Part shown: positions 52,103-61,085 of the stretch, piece by piece
How the letters are laid out: the number at the start of each line of letters is the position of its first letter
Position numbering within the stretch: the first letter of the stretch is position 1
NCBI RefSeq assembly: GCF_005405425.1
Contig: NZ_BJEA01000003.1
Coordinates: 147,061-211,060 of the forward strand
DNA: 64,000 nt
Direction of reading: 5' to 3'
Source of the DNA: Lactiplantibacillus modestisalitolerans
GTDB lineage: Bacteria > Bacillota > Bacilli > Lactobacillales > Lactobacillaceae
Position numbers and translations under genes: made by a program
The notes under the pieces: model-generated
Told to the model about the DNA's origin: nothing
What the model saw: only the letters and a program-made list of their open reading frames with translations
Databases searched by the model: none

Positions 52103-53199
52103 AAACGATTAAGTTGTTAATTTTAAAGGTTAGTTTTAACTTGATTTATCAGTGCTTTTATTACTTGAGCGGCCCACGTAAACAGCAAATCACTTTTGCG
52201 ACAATGCGGAGTACGCAGTTAAACGATAATTTAAAGGCGTTATACGCAGAGTATCAGTTGGCCGGGCACTCAAACTTAGTTACTTTTTGCTACCATTATG
52301 ATCGAAGCTTCAAGAGTAAAGTTGGCTTTTTGTGGGCCTCGTTACGAGCATTACGCTACATGGCAACGTCGAGACTGTTTATTATTGATGATTATTTCTT
52401 TCCACTTTATGCCATTAACAAGCATGACCAGAATCAAGTCGTTCAGCTGTGGCATGCCATTGGCGCTCTTAAAAAGTTTGGCTTGAGTTTACCCAATGCA
52501 AATCGGAGTATTTTGAAACCCCATACGAATTACGATTGGGTGTTTGTCAACACTGAAAATGATCGGCCGTTTTACGTGGATGCTTTTGACGTCACTACTG
52601 ACCAAGTCATTGCATCTGGGGAACCAATGTTAGATGAAATGGTAAAAGAGACCACACAATCGCAGACATCGGAGCGGCCAATCTTACTGTATGCACCAAC
52701 TTATCGACCAGCGGTTCATGGCGAGGAGCAAGTTTTGGCCCTGGTTCAAGCGTTTATTGAGGCTAGCCCACAACTTCAGCAATCCTGGGAAATTTATATT
52801 TCAGTACATCCGTACGTTAACTTACCAAGCTTTAAGCTTCCGCGGCATGTACACGTTTTTCAGGATCCTGACCGGATTAAGGCCTTATTACCGCAAAGCA
52901 AACTGTTGATTACGGACTATTCTTCACTGTCACTAAACTTTAGTTATTTTGAACGGCCAATTTTGTTGTTTACTCCCGACTATCAAGCGTATCAACGAAA
53001 TTGTGGCTTCTACGTCGATTATTATTCGTATTTGGGGGCACCGCATTTTTCTGAACTAGCTAGCTTAATGACCTTTATTAATCACGATTTAACCAACTTA
53101 AACTTAGATTACGTCAAAAGACTTAAAGCTAAAACGTTCCCGCGTCTTGACGGCCGGAACACGCAACGGGTTTATCAATTTTTGACGCACTTAGACTAA
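52090..53199 (+). CDS. tarK: CDP-glycerol/ribitol phosphotransferase, TarK-like (short form)
   Basis: A 369-residue member of the TagF/TarF glycerophosphotransferase fold. Visible motifs: VVQLWHAIGALKKFGLS near residue 117 (substrate His), LLYAPTYRPAVHG near 200, VHPYVN near 240, and LLITDYSSLSLNFSYFERPILLF near 275, which is the nucleotide-binding region. It starts inside the end of tarJ behind an AAGGCGGTGATGG site. In Lactiplantibacillus the tarIJKL order is known, and TarK adds the first ribitol or primer unit; this division of labour is inferred. Confidence 0.85.
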   Translation: MGRLKTIKLLILKVSFNLIYQCFYYLSGPRKQQITFATMRSTQLNDNLKALYAEYQLAGHSNLVTFCYHYDRSFKSKVGFLWASLRALRYMATSRLFIIDDYFFPLYAINKHDQNQVVQLWHAIGALKKFGLSLPNANRSILKPHTNYDWVFVNTENDRPFYVDAFDVTTDQVIASGEPMLDEMVKETTQSQTSERPILLYAPTYRPAVHGEEQVLALVQAFIEASPQLQQSWEIYISVHPYVNLPSFKLPRHVHVFQDPDRIKALLPQSKLLITDYSSLSLNFSYFERPILLFTPDYQAYQRNCGFYVDYYSYLGAPHFSELASLMTFINHDLTNLNLDYVKRLKAKTFPRLDGRNTQRVYQFLTHLD

Positions 53200-53224
53200 C
53201 CATTAACGGGGGACTTAATTTTAG

Positions 53225-55117
53225 ATGCGACGAAGATTAAAACGAATTATTAAACGAGTGCTATTTGGCGCTCAAACTGAAGTTCATCCACAAAATGCAG
53301 ATGAGCTCAGTGCGGTTGAAGCTGCTGAGCAGTATCAGCCGCGCTTAGACAAGGAAGCGGAGTCCTTGATCAAACGGCAGGTTACCAAGCTTGCGTTTAA
53401 TCGTTCTTATTTAGTTATTGAGGGACAAGCCTACTTTGAAAATTATCCTGAAGCGGACGGTGAGCGGATTATTAAGAGTTTGGTATTAACTAGTGCCGAA
53501 CAAGCAGAAATTGAAATTCCGCTTGTTAATCAGCAAGTCGCCAACGCAAAGTTTCCGCAAGCTGGATACCGGGGCGAAATTAATTTTTCGACAATCAGTG
53601 GTGGTAAACCACTGATTCCGGGTAGTTACGATGTTCAGCTCCAGTTAAAGCAATATTTAAAGCACGGTTGGTTTATTCGCCGGACCAGTATTGGTCAAAT
53701 TAAAGATAACCATCAAGATCTTAACTACACGACTAAAATGACGAGTTACGCTGCTAAGAGTAATAAGTCGTACAGTTTGATTTTTCGTTACGGCCTAGCT
53801 GCACAGACGCTAAACGTAACGTCTTATAAGCTCAGTGACGTTAATCCGTTAGAAAATGAATTTACGGACGTGAGTGGGCTAGAAACGCCGACAATGCGTG
53901 GATTGAAGCGGCGGGCGTTGAAATGGTGGTATCGGTGGTACTGCCTGCGACCAATCAGGCAAAAGCAAGTTGCCTTTGTATCGGATAGTCGGGCTAGTAT
54001 CTCAGGTAATTTTGAGTTTATTTATCAGGAGTTCCAGCGGCGACAAACTGATTTTCAAATTTCATTCTACCTAAAGCCTAGTATTAAGGCTAAAAAGACT
54101 TGGAAGGAAGTTCGAACCCTTGCTAAGGCGTTTGCAACGAGTCGCTACATTATCGTTGACGACTTTTATCCCCTAATTTACCCACTCCGTATCCGGGCAA
54201 ACGCTGACCTTATCCAGGTCTGGCACGCGGTCGGTGCCTTTAAGACCTTTGGTTATAGCCGGCTGGGTATGCCGGGCGGTCCTAAAGTAACCTCCTTAAA
54301 TCACCGTAATTATACGAAGGCCTTGGTTTCATCACATAACATCGCAGATAAGTACGCCGAAGGGTTTGGAATCAGTAAGGATAAAATCGCGCCCTTAGGA
54401 ATTCCGCGAACCGATATTTTCTTCGATGAGCCTAAAAAGCAACGGATTCGTAGCCGGTTAGAACACGATTTACCCTTTATTAAAGGTAAGCGGGTTATTT
54501 TGTTTGCACCAACTTTTAGGGGGAACGGCCAGCAGTCGGCGTACTATCCATTTGAGATGCTAAACTTTAAGGAAATTTACGAGGCGCTACACGACGATTA
54601 CGTCTTCCTGCTTAAGATTCATCCGTTTGTACAAAACAAGCCAACGCTACCATACGAATACGCTGATTTTTACTATGACGTTTCGGATTACCGTGAAATT
54701 AACGACTTATTGTTAGTTGCCGATCAGTTAATTACGGACTATTCGTCAGTCTGTTTTGAATACGCGTTATTGAAACGACCAATGATTTTCTTTGCGCCGG
54801 ATTTAGCAGATTATATGCAGTCCCGAAGCTTCTACTTCAACTATTTTGACTTCATTCCGGGAAGTTTAGCGGAAAACACGACCGATTTGATTAGTCAATT
54901 GAAACACCCATCCGTTGACCAGGCTAAATTGGCGGGGTTCATTAACTTTTTCTTTGATGACTTAGACGGTCAAGCGTCGAAACGCTTTGTGGATGCGCTT
55001 GAACGGGGCTTTACAGATTCGGAAACGCCACTTCAACGTAACACTGACGGTTTGGAATTAAGTGAGGACGGCAAGGTGATTCCTCAGTGGGGAAAGCCGC
55101 GCCGCCACGATGCTTAA
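53225..55117 (+). CDS. tarL: polyribitol phosphate polymerase, TarL-like
   Basis: A 630-residue protein with an N-terminal domain of about 230 residues unlike TarK, then the same TagF-type catalytic core: QVWHAVGAFKTFGYS near residue 338, ILFAPTFRGNG near 410, KIHPFVQN near 458, and LITDYSSVCFEYALLKRPMIFFAPD near 500. It likely polymerises ribitol phosphate from CDP-ribitol at the membrane. The operon ends with a strong terminator. A basic start (RRRLKRIIKRVLFG) may be an amphipathic membrane-binding helix. Confidence 0.88.
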   Translation: MRRRLKRIIKRVLFGAQTEVHPQNADELSAVEAAEQYQPRLDKEAESLIKRQVTKLAFNRSYLVIEGQAYFENYPEADGERIIKSLVLTSAEQAEIEIPLVNQQVANAKFPQAGYRGEINFSTISGGKPLIPGSYDVQLQLKQYLKHGWFIRRTSIGQIKDNHQDLNYTTKMTSYAAKSNKSYSLIFRYGLAAQTLNVTSYKLSDVNPLENEFTDVSGLETPTMRGLKRRALKWWYRWYCLRPIRQKQVAFVSDSRASISGNFEFIYQEFQRRQTDFQISFYLKPSIKAKKTWKEVRTLAKAFATSRYIIVDDFYPLIYPLRIRANADLIQVWHAVGAFKTFGYSRLGMPGGPKVTSLNHRNYTKALVSSHNIADKYAEGFGISKDKIAPLGIPRTDIFFDEPKKQRIRSRLEHDLPFIKGKRVILFAPTFRGNGQQSAYYPFEMLNFKEIYEALHDDYVFLLKIHPFVQNKPTLPYEYADFYYDVSDYREINDLLLVADQLITDYSSVCFEYALLKRPMIFFAPDLADYMQSRSFYFNYFDFIPGSLAENTTDLISQLKHPSVDQAKLAGFINFFFDDLDGQASKRFVDALERGFTDSETPLQRNTDGLELSEDGKVIPQWGKPRRHDA

Positions 55118-55146
55118 GTAACTAGTGGTGCGATTTTTAGACCAAA

Positions 55147-55190
55147 CAAAACAAGGGACTGTGACGGCTGTCATAGTCCCTTGTCTTGCC
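55147..55190. terminator. terminator between tarL and the MFS gene
   Basis: ACAAGGGACTGTGAC pairs with GTCATAGTCCCTTGT around a GGCT loop, one mismatch. The stem resembles hairpin 2 of the two-hairpin repeat family (CTGTGAC/GTCAYAG). Confidence 0.88.
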
Positions 55191-55231
55191 CAAAAATGAT
55201 AGAAGCGTAGTCTGACCGCCGTTTTTTTCGC

Positions 55232-56398
55232 TTATGCTCGTTGTAGCCACTTGGTTAACAGGTAGCCGAGAAAGACCATCCCACCGGCAACGAGTGCGGT
55301 TGCCGCCAGACTGATCAAGGTTGTGATAAGACCGCCAATGAAGGTGCCAAGGGCGATTCCCACGCTAAAACCAGCGATGTTTAGAGCTGCGGCTAAGTTG
55401 ATGGCCCGGGGTTCACTTTGTTGAGCGAGTTGTAAAACGTAACTTTGAAGAATTGGAACGTTCATGAAACCAAGCATTCCGAGCACAACGATGTTTGGCA
55501 CTGCGAGTAACAGGCGTGGTGCGGTCCAATAAAAAACGATTAACGCAACGGCCTGCAGTAAAAAGATGCCACTGAGTAACCGGAGCGGTGCATGCGGTGA
55601 TAAGCGCCCGCCAAGCCAATTGCCCAATGCAATCGCAAGCCCGTAAATAACCAAAATTAGGCTGATCCAGTGGGCAGAAACGTGGGTGATTTGTTGTAAG
55701 ATTGGGGACAAGTAGGTAAAGGCGACGAAGGTCCCCCCGTATCCTAAGATGGTCACTAGTAGAATGAGCCCAATCCGACGATTAGTGAGTAGGCGCCACT
55801 GTTCACGCCAAGTTGGTAAAGTGCTCGGTAGTTGGTCATGCGGTAGCGTGCGCCAGTTGAGCAGAAAGGCGCCAATTCCTAAGAGGGCAATGATTAGGAA
55901 GGGGAGTCGCCAGCCAAAGTAGTCACTGACGACCGTTCCTAGTGGCGCGCCAAAAGCCGTTGCGACCGTAAAGCCACCAAAAATAAATGCAATGGCCCAG
56001 GCCTGACGGGTGGGTGGAACGAGTTCAGCGGCCACCGTCGAGCTGAGCGCGAACAGAATCCCGTGAGCCATGGCGGCCAAGAAACGCCCAATTAGTAGCC
56101 AAGCAAAGGTTGGTGCAGCACTGATTAATAAGTGTCCGCCAATAAAAGCAACTAGTGCGCCTAAAATGACTCGGCGCCGAGCTTGCCGGAGTGTCAAAAT
56201 AGCTAATAATGGGCCACCGACCGCGACTCCCAATGCGTACAAGGACGTAATCATGCCCGCCGTGGCGGTATTAATGTGAAAATCAGTGGCAACTGCGGGT
56301 AAGACCCCCACACTAATAAATTCCGTTACCCCGACGCTAAAAAAGGTTAGTGTCATCGCTAGTAATGCCCAGCGAGACTTTAAAGTTAATGCGTGCAA
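55232..56398 (-). CDS. MFS transporter, DHA1 family
   Basis: A 388-residue exporter with 12 transmembrane helices. VTEFISVGVLPAVATDF near residue 24 and RQARRRVILGAL near 71, plus the motif GGFTVATAFGAPLGTVVSDYFGWR near 140, are typical of DHA1 drug/metabolite:H+ antiporters similar to AraJ/YdhP. Start codon TTG at 56398 with AGGAGG 8 nt before. It is divergent from the HxlR gene, whose operator overlaps its promoter. Substrate unknown. Confidence 0.9.
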   Translation of the reverse strand: MHALTLKSRWALLAMTLTFFSVGVTEFISVGVLPAVATDFHINTATAGMITSLYALGVAVGGPLLAILTLRQARRRVILGALVAFIGGHLLISAAPTFAWLLIGRFLAAMAHGILFALSSTVAAELVPPTRQAWAIAFIFGGFTVATAFGAPLGTVVSDYFGWRLPFLIIALLGIGAFLLNWRTLPHDQLPSTLPTWREQWRLLTNRRIGLILLVTILGYGGTFVAFTYLSPILQQITHVSAHWISLILVIYGLAIALGNWLGGRLSPHAPLRLLSGIFLLQAVALIVFYWTAPRLLLAVPNIVVLGMLGFMNVPILQSYVLQLAQQSEPRAINLAAALNIAGFSVGIALGTFIGGLITTLISLAATALVAGGMVFLGYLLTKWLQRA

Positions 56399-56451
56399 TT
56401 TGATTGCCTCCTCGTTTATAATAAAGATTATGTGTGATTAACATGAATTTG

Positions 56452-56508
56452 ATTATAACGGCATGACTAACAATTAGTAAGTACGCACTTGTAAGTGCGC
56501 TAGTTACT
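56452..56508. promoter_or_regulatory. MFS promoter with HxlR-type operator
   Basis: On the minus strand TTACTA (56480-56475), 17 nt, TATAAT (56457-56452). The -35 lies in a palindrome at 56476-56508 with core CGCACTT-GT-AAGTGCG and outer AGTAA/TTACT arms. It is well placed for repression of the MFS gene by the adjacent HxlR protein and for self-control. Confidence 0.7.
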
Positions 56509-56554
56509 TTTAGGTACCTTTTGGTTATCCGCGGGATTGAAAGGGGATGAAGTT

Positions 56555-56923
56555 GTGCAAAAAGTTTATCAGTTGGCGGTGGAAGCGACCCTCGATGTGA
56601 TTGGTGGTAAGTGGAAACCAATTATTTTGTGTCACCTAGGCCAGGGAACGTTACGTAACGGTGAATTACGGCGGAAAATCCCAGCAGTGTCCCAACGCGT
56701 TTTAACACAGCAGTTACGGGAGTTAGAAGTGGACGGTATTATTCAACGGCGGGTTTATCCGGAAGTTCCCCCACGCGTCGAATACGGACTAACACCGACT
56801 GGCCGGAGTTTACGGCCAATCTTACTGGCAATGTCAACTTGGGGTGAACAACGCGTCAAACGCGCCCAGGCAGCGGGTGAATCGATTGAAATTCGGGATC
56901 ATAATCAAAGTGGTTTTAATTAG
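56555..56923 (+). CDS. HxlR-family transcriptional regulator
   Basis: A 122-residue winged-helix protein of the HxlR/YodB type. The signature [44 protein letters not shown] spans residues 14-57, and [22 protein letters not shown] 64-85. There is no Cys in the N-terminal six residues, so the YodB thiol-switch is absent. I start at the GTG at 56555 behind AAAGGGGAT. It is likely to regulate the divergent MFS gene. The GNAT gene starts 20 nt after its stop. Confidence 0.9.
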   Translation: MQKVYQLAVEATLDVIGGKWKPIILCHLGQGTLRNGELRRKIPAVSQRVLTQQLRELEVDGIIQRRVYPEVPPRVEYGLTPTGRSLRPILLAMSTWGEQRVKRAQAAGESIEIRDHNQSGFN

Positions 56924-56943
56924 GATGGAGTGCTGGAAAAAAG

Positions 56944-57465
56944 ATGCAAACGGAAACGAGAAAATTAACGGTCAATGATGCTCAACTACTACGTCAGATT
57001 AGCATTGAAACGTTTCAAGATACGTTTGGGGCGCAGAACACGGCCGCTAACATGCAGGCTTACTTAAGTGAGGCGTACGATTTGGGTAAGTTAACGGCAG
57101 AGCTTGCTAACCCGGAATCGTGGTTTTACTTTGTGTTCGTTGCTGGTCACGATGAACCGGCTGGCTATTTGAAATTAAACGTGGGTGCGGCTCAAAGTGA
57201 AGCAATGGGTCCCCACGCGCTAGAAGTCGAACGAATCTACATTCGATCGGCCTACAAACACCGGGGCCTTGGCAGTGCGTTTATCCAGCAGGCGTTGAAG
57301 TTTGCCGATGATGCGCACAAGAAAAAGATTTGGTTAGGTGTTTGGGAACACAACGAACCGGCTAAAGCGTTCTACCATAAATGGGGGTTCGAGCCGTTCA
57401 GTGCGCATTCGTTTGTGATGGGCGACGATCCTCAGACGGATATTTTGATGCAACGTTCAATTTAA
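56944..57465 (+). CDS. GNAT acetyltransferase (PaiA-like)
   Basis: A 173-residue GNAT enzyme with TVNDAQLLRQISIETFQDTFGAQNT at the N-terminus, the acetyl-CoA loop IYIRSAYKHRGLGSAFIQQALKFA (about residues 99-122), and GVWEHNEPAKAFYHKWGFEPF at 137-157. Overall similar to PaiA polyamine acetyltransferases, but specificity is not certain. Cotranscribed with hxlR. Confidence 0.87.
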   Translation: MQTETRKLTVNDAQLLRQISIETFQDTFGAQNTAANMQAYLSEAYDLGKLTAELANPESWFYFVFVAGHDEPAGYLKLNVGAAQSEAMGPHALEVERIYIRSAYKHRGLGSAFIQQALKFADDAHKKKIWLGVWEHNEPAKAFYHKWGFEPFSAHSFVMGDDPQTDILMQRSI

Positions 57466-57475
57466 TTGGATTCTA

Positions 57476-57528
57476 AAAAGAGGACTGAGCAAGACACTTC
57501 AGCGGGTGCCTTACTCAGTCCTCTCTTA
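57476..57528. terminator. terminator after the GNAT gene
   Basis: AGAGGACTGAG pairs with CTCAGTCCTCT across a 24-nt loop that contains a smaller hairpin. Works for both convergent genes. Confidence 0.85.
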
Positions 57529-57534
57529 ATTTGC

Positions 57535-57978
57535 TTAGCGAAACGTATGCCAGCCGTACCATAGTAGGCTAGCAAAGTAGCACAGAAACTGGCCCCCAAA
57601 AAAGAGCGTCCAGAGCCGCCACAGCCAGATTAACCAACTTAGATTGAAAAACAAACTGGCAAGAATGAGCCAATTCGTTCCAAATAGCCAGACAAAAACG
57701 ATGGTTCTAGGCAATAAGATCCAGCCAAAGGGGGGCGTTAAGAGCATTCTATTTTTAACATTCCAAGTAACTAGCAGTAAGACGGGAATGACTAAGCTTT
57801 CACCCACTGCAATCCCCGGGGAGCGGTGCGGATCTGCTAAAAAGATATCCGGCCCCAGACCATAATGAACAGGTAATGCGGGTACCAGGTGTTGCTGGTT
57901 AAAATAAACAAGCAGTGGCTGTAAAATCAAAAGACCGACTAAAAAATAAGTCCCTTTTCTCATCAAACGTCGTCCCAT
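57535..57978 (-). CDS. small polytopic membrane protein
   Basis: A 147-residue protein with about four transmembrane helices: 9-25 (YFLVGLLILQPLLVYF), 60-72, 83-100 and 103-140. LVPALPVHYGLGPDIF after helix 1 resembles the extracellular PxHxxxxG element of DUF1648 proteins, but the rest does not match clearly. Trp/Leu-rich. Start uncertain: ATG at 57978, or 57963 with GGGACG. Confidence 0.6.
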   Translation of the reverse strand: MGRRLMRKGTYFLVGLLILQPLLVYFNQQHLVPALPVHYGLGPDIFLADPHRSPGIAVGESLVIPVLLLVTWNVKNRMLLTPPFGWILLPRTIVFVWLFGTNWLILASLFFNLSWLIWLWRLWTLFFGGQFLCYFASLLWYGWHTFR

Positions 57979-58000
57979 CTCTTTAGAATATCATCATCTT

Positions 58001-58063
58001 AGCAAGCGCTTGCTTCAATTTACAATCGCAAGTTGGTTAAGTTTACGTAAATTTACTGTAAAC
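58001..58063. promoter_or_regulatory. palindromes upstream of the glycosyltransferase operon
   Basis: AGCAAGCGCTTGCT (58001-58014) is a perfect palindrome similar to a catabolite-response element, with mismatches at both ends. GTTTACGTAAATTTACTGTAAAC (two GTTTAC/GTAAAC half-site pairs) lies at 58041-58063 and recalls the motif upstream of the DUF2087 regulator. A -10 box TATAAT follows at 58125-58130. Confidence 0.4.
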
Positions 58064-58175
58064 AGATTCAATAAGTTCACTATGTTTTCACGTGTGAATC
58101 GCATCGGATTAAATTGAAGGTGCGTATAATGGGGGTCTGAATTAGATAATTAATATTCATTGGGGGAGCGCGTTG

Positions 58176-59477
58176 ATGAGGATTTTAATAACCATTGCTA
58201 TTACGATTTCTAGTTTATTTTATCTTTACTTCTTATTGACGGTCATCTTAGTTAATCATTATCGTCAGCCGGTTAAAACGTACGTGAAACGCGAACGGCC
58301 TTACCAGTTGTTCATTGTTATTCCGGTTTTAAATGAGGAACTCATCATTGGTCGAACGATTGAGCGACTGTCGGCGGAGCTGGCAAAATTACCGAAGTCA
58401 ATTCATGCTCAAATTATTGCGGTTGATGATGATTCTAAGGATCAAAGCTTGCGTAAGTTGGCCGAGTCACAATCACCGTATTTACAAATTTTACACCGCG
58501 CCGGCAATCGGCGGTTAGGTAAGGGGGCCGTCTTAAATACGGCCGTTGATTATGTTAAAACGACGCTTGCGGCTAATACGGATCCTAAGACGTCGATTAT
58601 TGGGGTGCTCGACGCCGATGCGTTTATGACCGCTCACGATTTAACTCAGGTGGTGGCGCACTTTGAAGCTGAACCCAAAATGGCGATGCTTCAAACCGGG
58701 GTACTGATTAATAACCAACAAAATTGGCTGACTAAGATGCAAAATTTTGAGTTTATGGGGATTAATAACGCGACTCAGCAGCTGCGTAATCAACTTGGTG
58801 CGGGGATTGCTTCCGGGAACGGGCAATTTGTCCGACTACAATTAGCGCAGCAGAATCCTTGGGGCAATAGTTTACTCGAAGACTTGGAATTTACGCTGAG
58901 AACTTGGTTACTCGGTGGCCGAACCGTTTTTGATCATCACCTAGTCGTTGAGCAGGAAGCCGTAACGCAATTGCACCCGTTTTTCCGCCAACGGGTGCGC
59001 TGGTGCCAGGGAGCGGTTCAGTGTATGCACTATTTACCAGCGTTGTGGCGTTCAAAACAGTTGAATTACTTTCAAAAAATTGATACGAGTTTTTGGATTT
59101 TAATGCCGATTACGGGCTGCATTATTCCCATTACCAGTGTTATTACCCTGATTATTCTTGTGAGTCGTAGTCTAACGAATTGGCATGTCGGCTGGCATCA
59201 CCTGGCAATTATTACGATCGTCGCCATTACGTTGCTGGTCTGCCTCTTGTTGGCAAATATTTTACAACGCAACTATGCTAGCATTCAGCGAAAAGTTCCG
59301 CTTTTAAGCGCGTTTTGGCAAGGCCTGAGTTTTCAAGCGTACTTATTGATTGTGGGAATGACGCCGTACGTCGCAATTTATCGTCAGCTACATGGCAGGA
59401 CGGATTGGACTAAAACGCACCATGGTACTGGTGGAACACCAGTTGCGGTCCGGTCGCGGTTAAAGCGTTCTTTTTAA
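58176..59477 (+). CDS. processive family 2 glycosyltransferase, membrane-bound
   Basis: A 433-residue GT2 enzyme with one N-terminal transmembrane helix (4-26), a cytosolic catalytic domain (about 42-290) and three or four C-terminal helices. Catalytic motifs: VIPVLNEE near 50, AVDDDSKD (83-89), DAD (146-148), ED (235-236) and QRVRW (272-276), the D, DxD, ED, QxxRW set of processive synthases. It uses a nucleotide sugar to build a polysaccharide or lipid-linked sugar, not identified. ATG at 58176 behind GGGGGAG. Next gene 13 nt on. Confidence 0.88.
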   Translation: MRILITIAITISSLFYLYFLLTVILVNHYRQPVKTYVKRERPYQLFIVIPVLNEELIIGRTIERLSAELAKLPKSIHAQIIAVDDDSKDQSLRKLAESQSPYLQILHRAGNRRLGKGAVLNTAVDYVKTTLAANTDPKTSIIGVLDADAFMTAHDLTQVVAHFEAEPKMAMLQTGVLINNQQNWLTKMQNFEFMGINNATQQLRNQLGAGIASGNGQFVRLQLAQQNPWGNSLLEDLEFTLRTWLLGGRTVFDHHLVVEQEAVTQLHPFFRQRVRWCQGAVQCMHYLPALWRSKQLNYFQKIDTSFWILMPITGCIIPITSVITLIILVSRSLTNWHVGWHHLAIITIVAITLLVCLLLANILQRNYASIQRKVPLLSAFWQGLSFQAYLLIVGMTPYVAIYRQLHGRTDWTKTHHGTGGTPVAVRSRLKRSF

Positions 59478-59490
59478 TGGGGTGAAGTTA

Positions 59491-60942
59491 ATGGTTAAGC
59501 AAGCAGTTGTAAAGTTAGGACAGGCACTAGCCCTAATTATCGCCGGAATAATTACGGTTTGGTTATTAGTGGCCAGCTGGCAAGTTAAACCGCAAGTGGG
59601 GATTGGATCGCTGGCCCTGAGTGGGGGCGTTGTCATCCTATTGGGATTGTTGATTGGCGGGGGCAGTTACTGGTTAAGTCGGCGCCAAACCAGCTGGCTA
59701 GTTGCCAGTTTTATCGGGTTGACGTTATTAAAGTTTCCGCTAGTCGCTTGGCTTAAAATTGCCCCGGTCGGTGATTTTAAAGTTTATCACGCGCTCGCGG
59801 TATTTAATGCGCACGGTCTGACCTGGCACCAGATGCTCACGCACGGGCTAATTGGTGCCAGCATCGCTTCGCCAACGACTCTGAACGTGGCTAACTTATT
59901 CAGTTTTAGCACCGCGCTCGGGGGCACTAATTTTTTTATTAGCCAGTTAATCAATATTAGTTGTACCTTGTTAGACATGCTATTGCTGTACTGGTTGGTT
60001 TCACGGTGGCTCTCGCGGCGACTGGGGATCATGGCTAGCTTAATTTTTTATTGTATTCCATCGTACTGGCTTTATAGCACACTGTTAAACGGAGCCGAAC
60101 CGCTTTTAATTACCTGTTTACTCGTGATGATGTTGGCGTTAACGCGCGCTTTGAAGCCGTTACCGACGGCTTCGCCCAACGACCATTGGTTTAATTTAAT
60201 CATCGCGGGAGGCGCAACCCTGGTAGCAAACATGATTCAACCCATTATGATCAGCTGGTTAGTGATTTTAGCGCTGTTCACCGTGATTGTTATTTTGGAT
60301 TTAGGCAGAAGCTACCATTTTCAGTATCGGCACGTGGGTTTATACGTTGTCACCACTGCAGTCGTTTTAATTGCGACAACCGGACTATCAAGCTGGTTAT
60401 ACGGATTTCAAGTGACACCGCCGACCGCCAACGTTTCGTATGATGTTACCAGTGGGGCTCAAACTTCCGCAAATCAACGATCGCAAACGGCATTGGTACA
60501 AGCGGATCCGGCAATCGCGGCGTTGTTGGCAACTAGTCCAACGGGTCAGCTAGGCCCAGTAATTAGTCACCGCATGCAATCCTTAGCACGCGAAGACTAT
60601 GGTTTTCATTGGTCACTAGTCAATTTAAGGTCGGTGCAACAACGCCGAACTTGGAAACGAACGCAGCCTTTTTGGGCTGGGTTAGCGCATATCTATTGGC
60701 AGCTAATGCTGATTGCGACACTGATTAGTGTCGTTATTGGTGGGTGGCTATGGTGGCGACCATCCGCTTTAAATCATTACTTTCTGTATGCAACCTTACT
60801 ATTGGATGGACTGACCTTGACCGCTTTATTAATAGGGGCTCAGGGGCGTAGTCGAGCCATTCTGTATTTACCAATTATTTTTATGATCACTTGCGGTACT
60901 GCTGGGATAACCCAGTTGTGGTCTCGCCAGCGCCGCGTTTAA
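59491..60942 (+). CDS. multi-pass membrane glycosyltransferase-like protein
   Basis: A 483-residue protein with about eleven transmembrane helices. The segment IAPVGDFKVYHALAVFNAHGLTW after the third helix (about residue 92) has the Asp-containing first extracellular loop seen in GT-C/PMT-type mannosyltransferases. A second loop with Ser/Thr-rich content is near 330-360. It likely uses the lipid-linked sugar made with the GT2 partner upstream. Distant homology only; no substrate given. Confidence 0.65.
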   Translation: MVKQAVVKLGQALALIIAGIITVWLLVASWQVKPQVGIGSLALSGGVVILLGLLIGGGSYWLSRRQTSWLVASFIGLTLLKFPLVAWLKIAPVGDFKVYHALAVFNAHGLTWHQMLTHGLIGASIASPTTLNVANLFSFSTALGGTNFFISQLINISCTLLDMLLLYWLVSRWLSRRLGIMASLIFYCIPSYWLYSTLLNGAEPLLITCLLVMMLALTRALKPLPTASPNDHWFNLIIAGGATLVANMIQPIMISWLVILALFTVIVILDLGRSYHFQYRHVGLYVVTTAVVLIATTGLSSWLYGFQVTPPTANVSYDVTSGAQTSANQRSQTALVQADPAIAALLATSPTGQLGPVISHRMQSLAREDYGFHWSLVNLRSVQQRRTWKRTQPFWAGLAHIYWQLMLIATLISVVIGGWLWWRPSALNHYFLYATLLLDGLTLTALLIGAQGRSRAILYLPIIFMITCGTAGITQLWSRQRRV

Positions 60943-60959
60943 ATTAAGTTTAAAAAAGT

Positions 60960-61007
60960 AAGGCCCGTTCAGCGCTATTAAGTTGGCTGTTGAACGGACC
61001 TTTTTTA
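60960..61007 (+). terminator. terminator of the glycosyltransferase operon
   Basis: AAGGCCCGTTCAGC pairs with GTTGAACGGACCTT (two non-canonical positions), followed by six T. Confidence 0.87.
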
Positions 61008-61042
61008 TTAAGTGACGGTTCTAAATACCAGTTGAATACAGC

Positions 61043-61083
61043 AGGGGGGTAGTTGACATAACTAGGGGGGAGTTGGCGTAATG
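61043..61083. repeat. short imperfect direct repeat
   Basis: AGGGGGGTAGTTGACATAACT is followed directly by AGGGGGGAGTTGGCGTAATGG. Both contain six G then AGTTG and end in AT-rich sequence. It lies between the terminator and the stop of the convergent gene at 61086. Confidence 0.6.
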
Positions 61084-61085
61084 GG

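Noticed and set aside
58001..58014. A catabolite response element (CcpA site) call.
   Set aside because: The central AAGCGCTT fits, but both outer positions of the consensus (T...A) mismatch, so I list it only as a palindrome.
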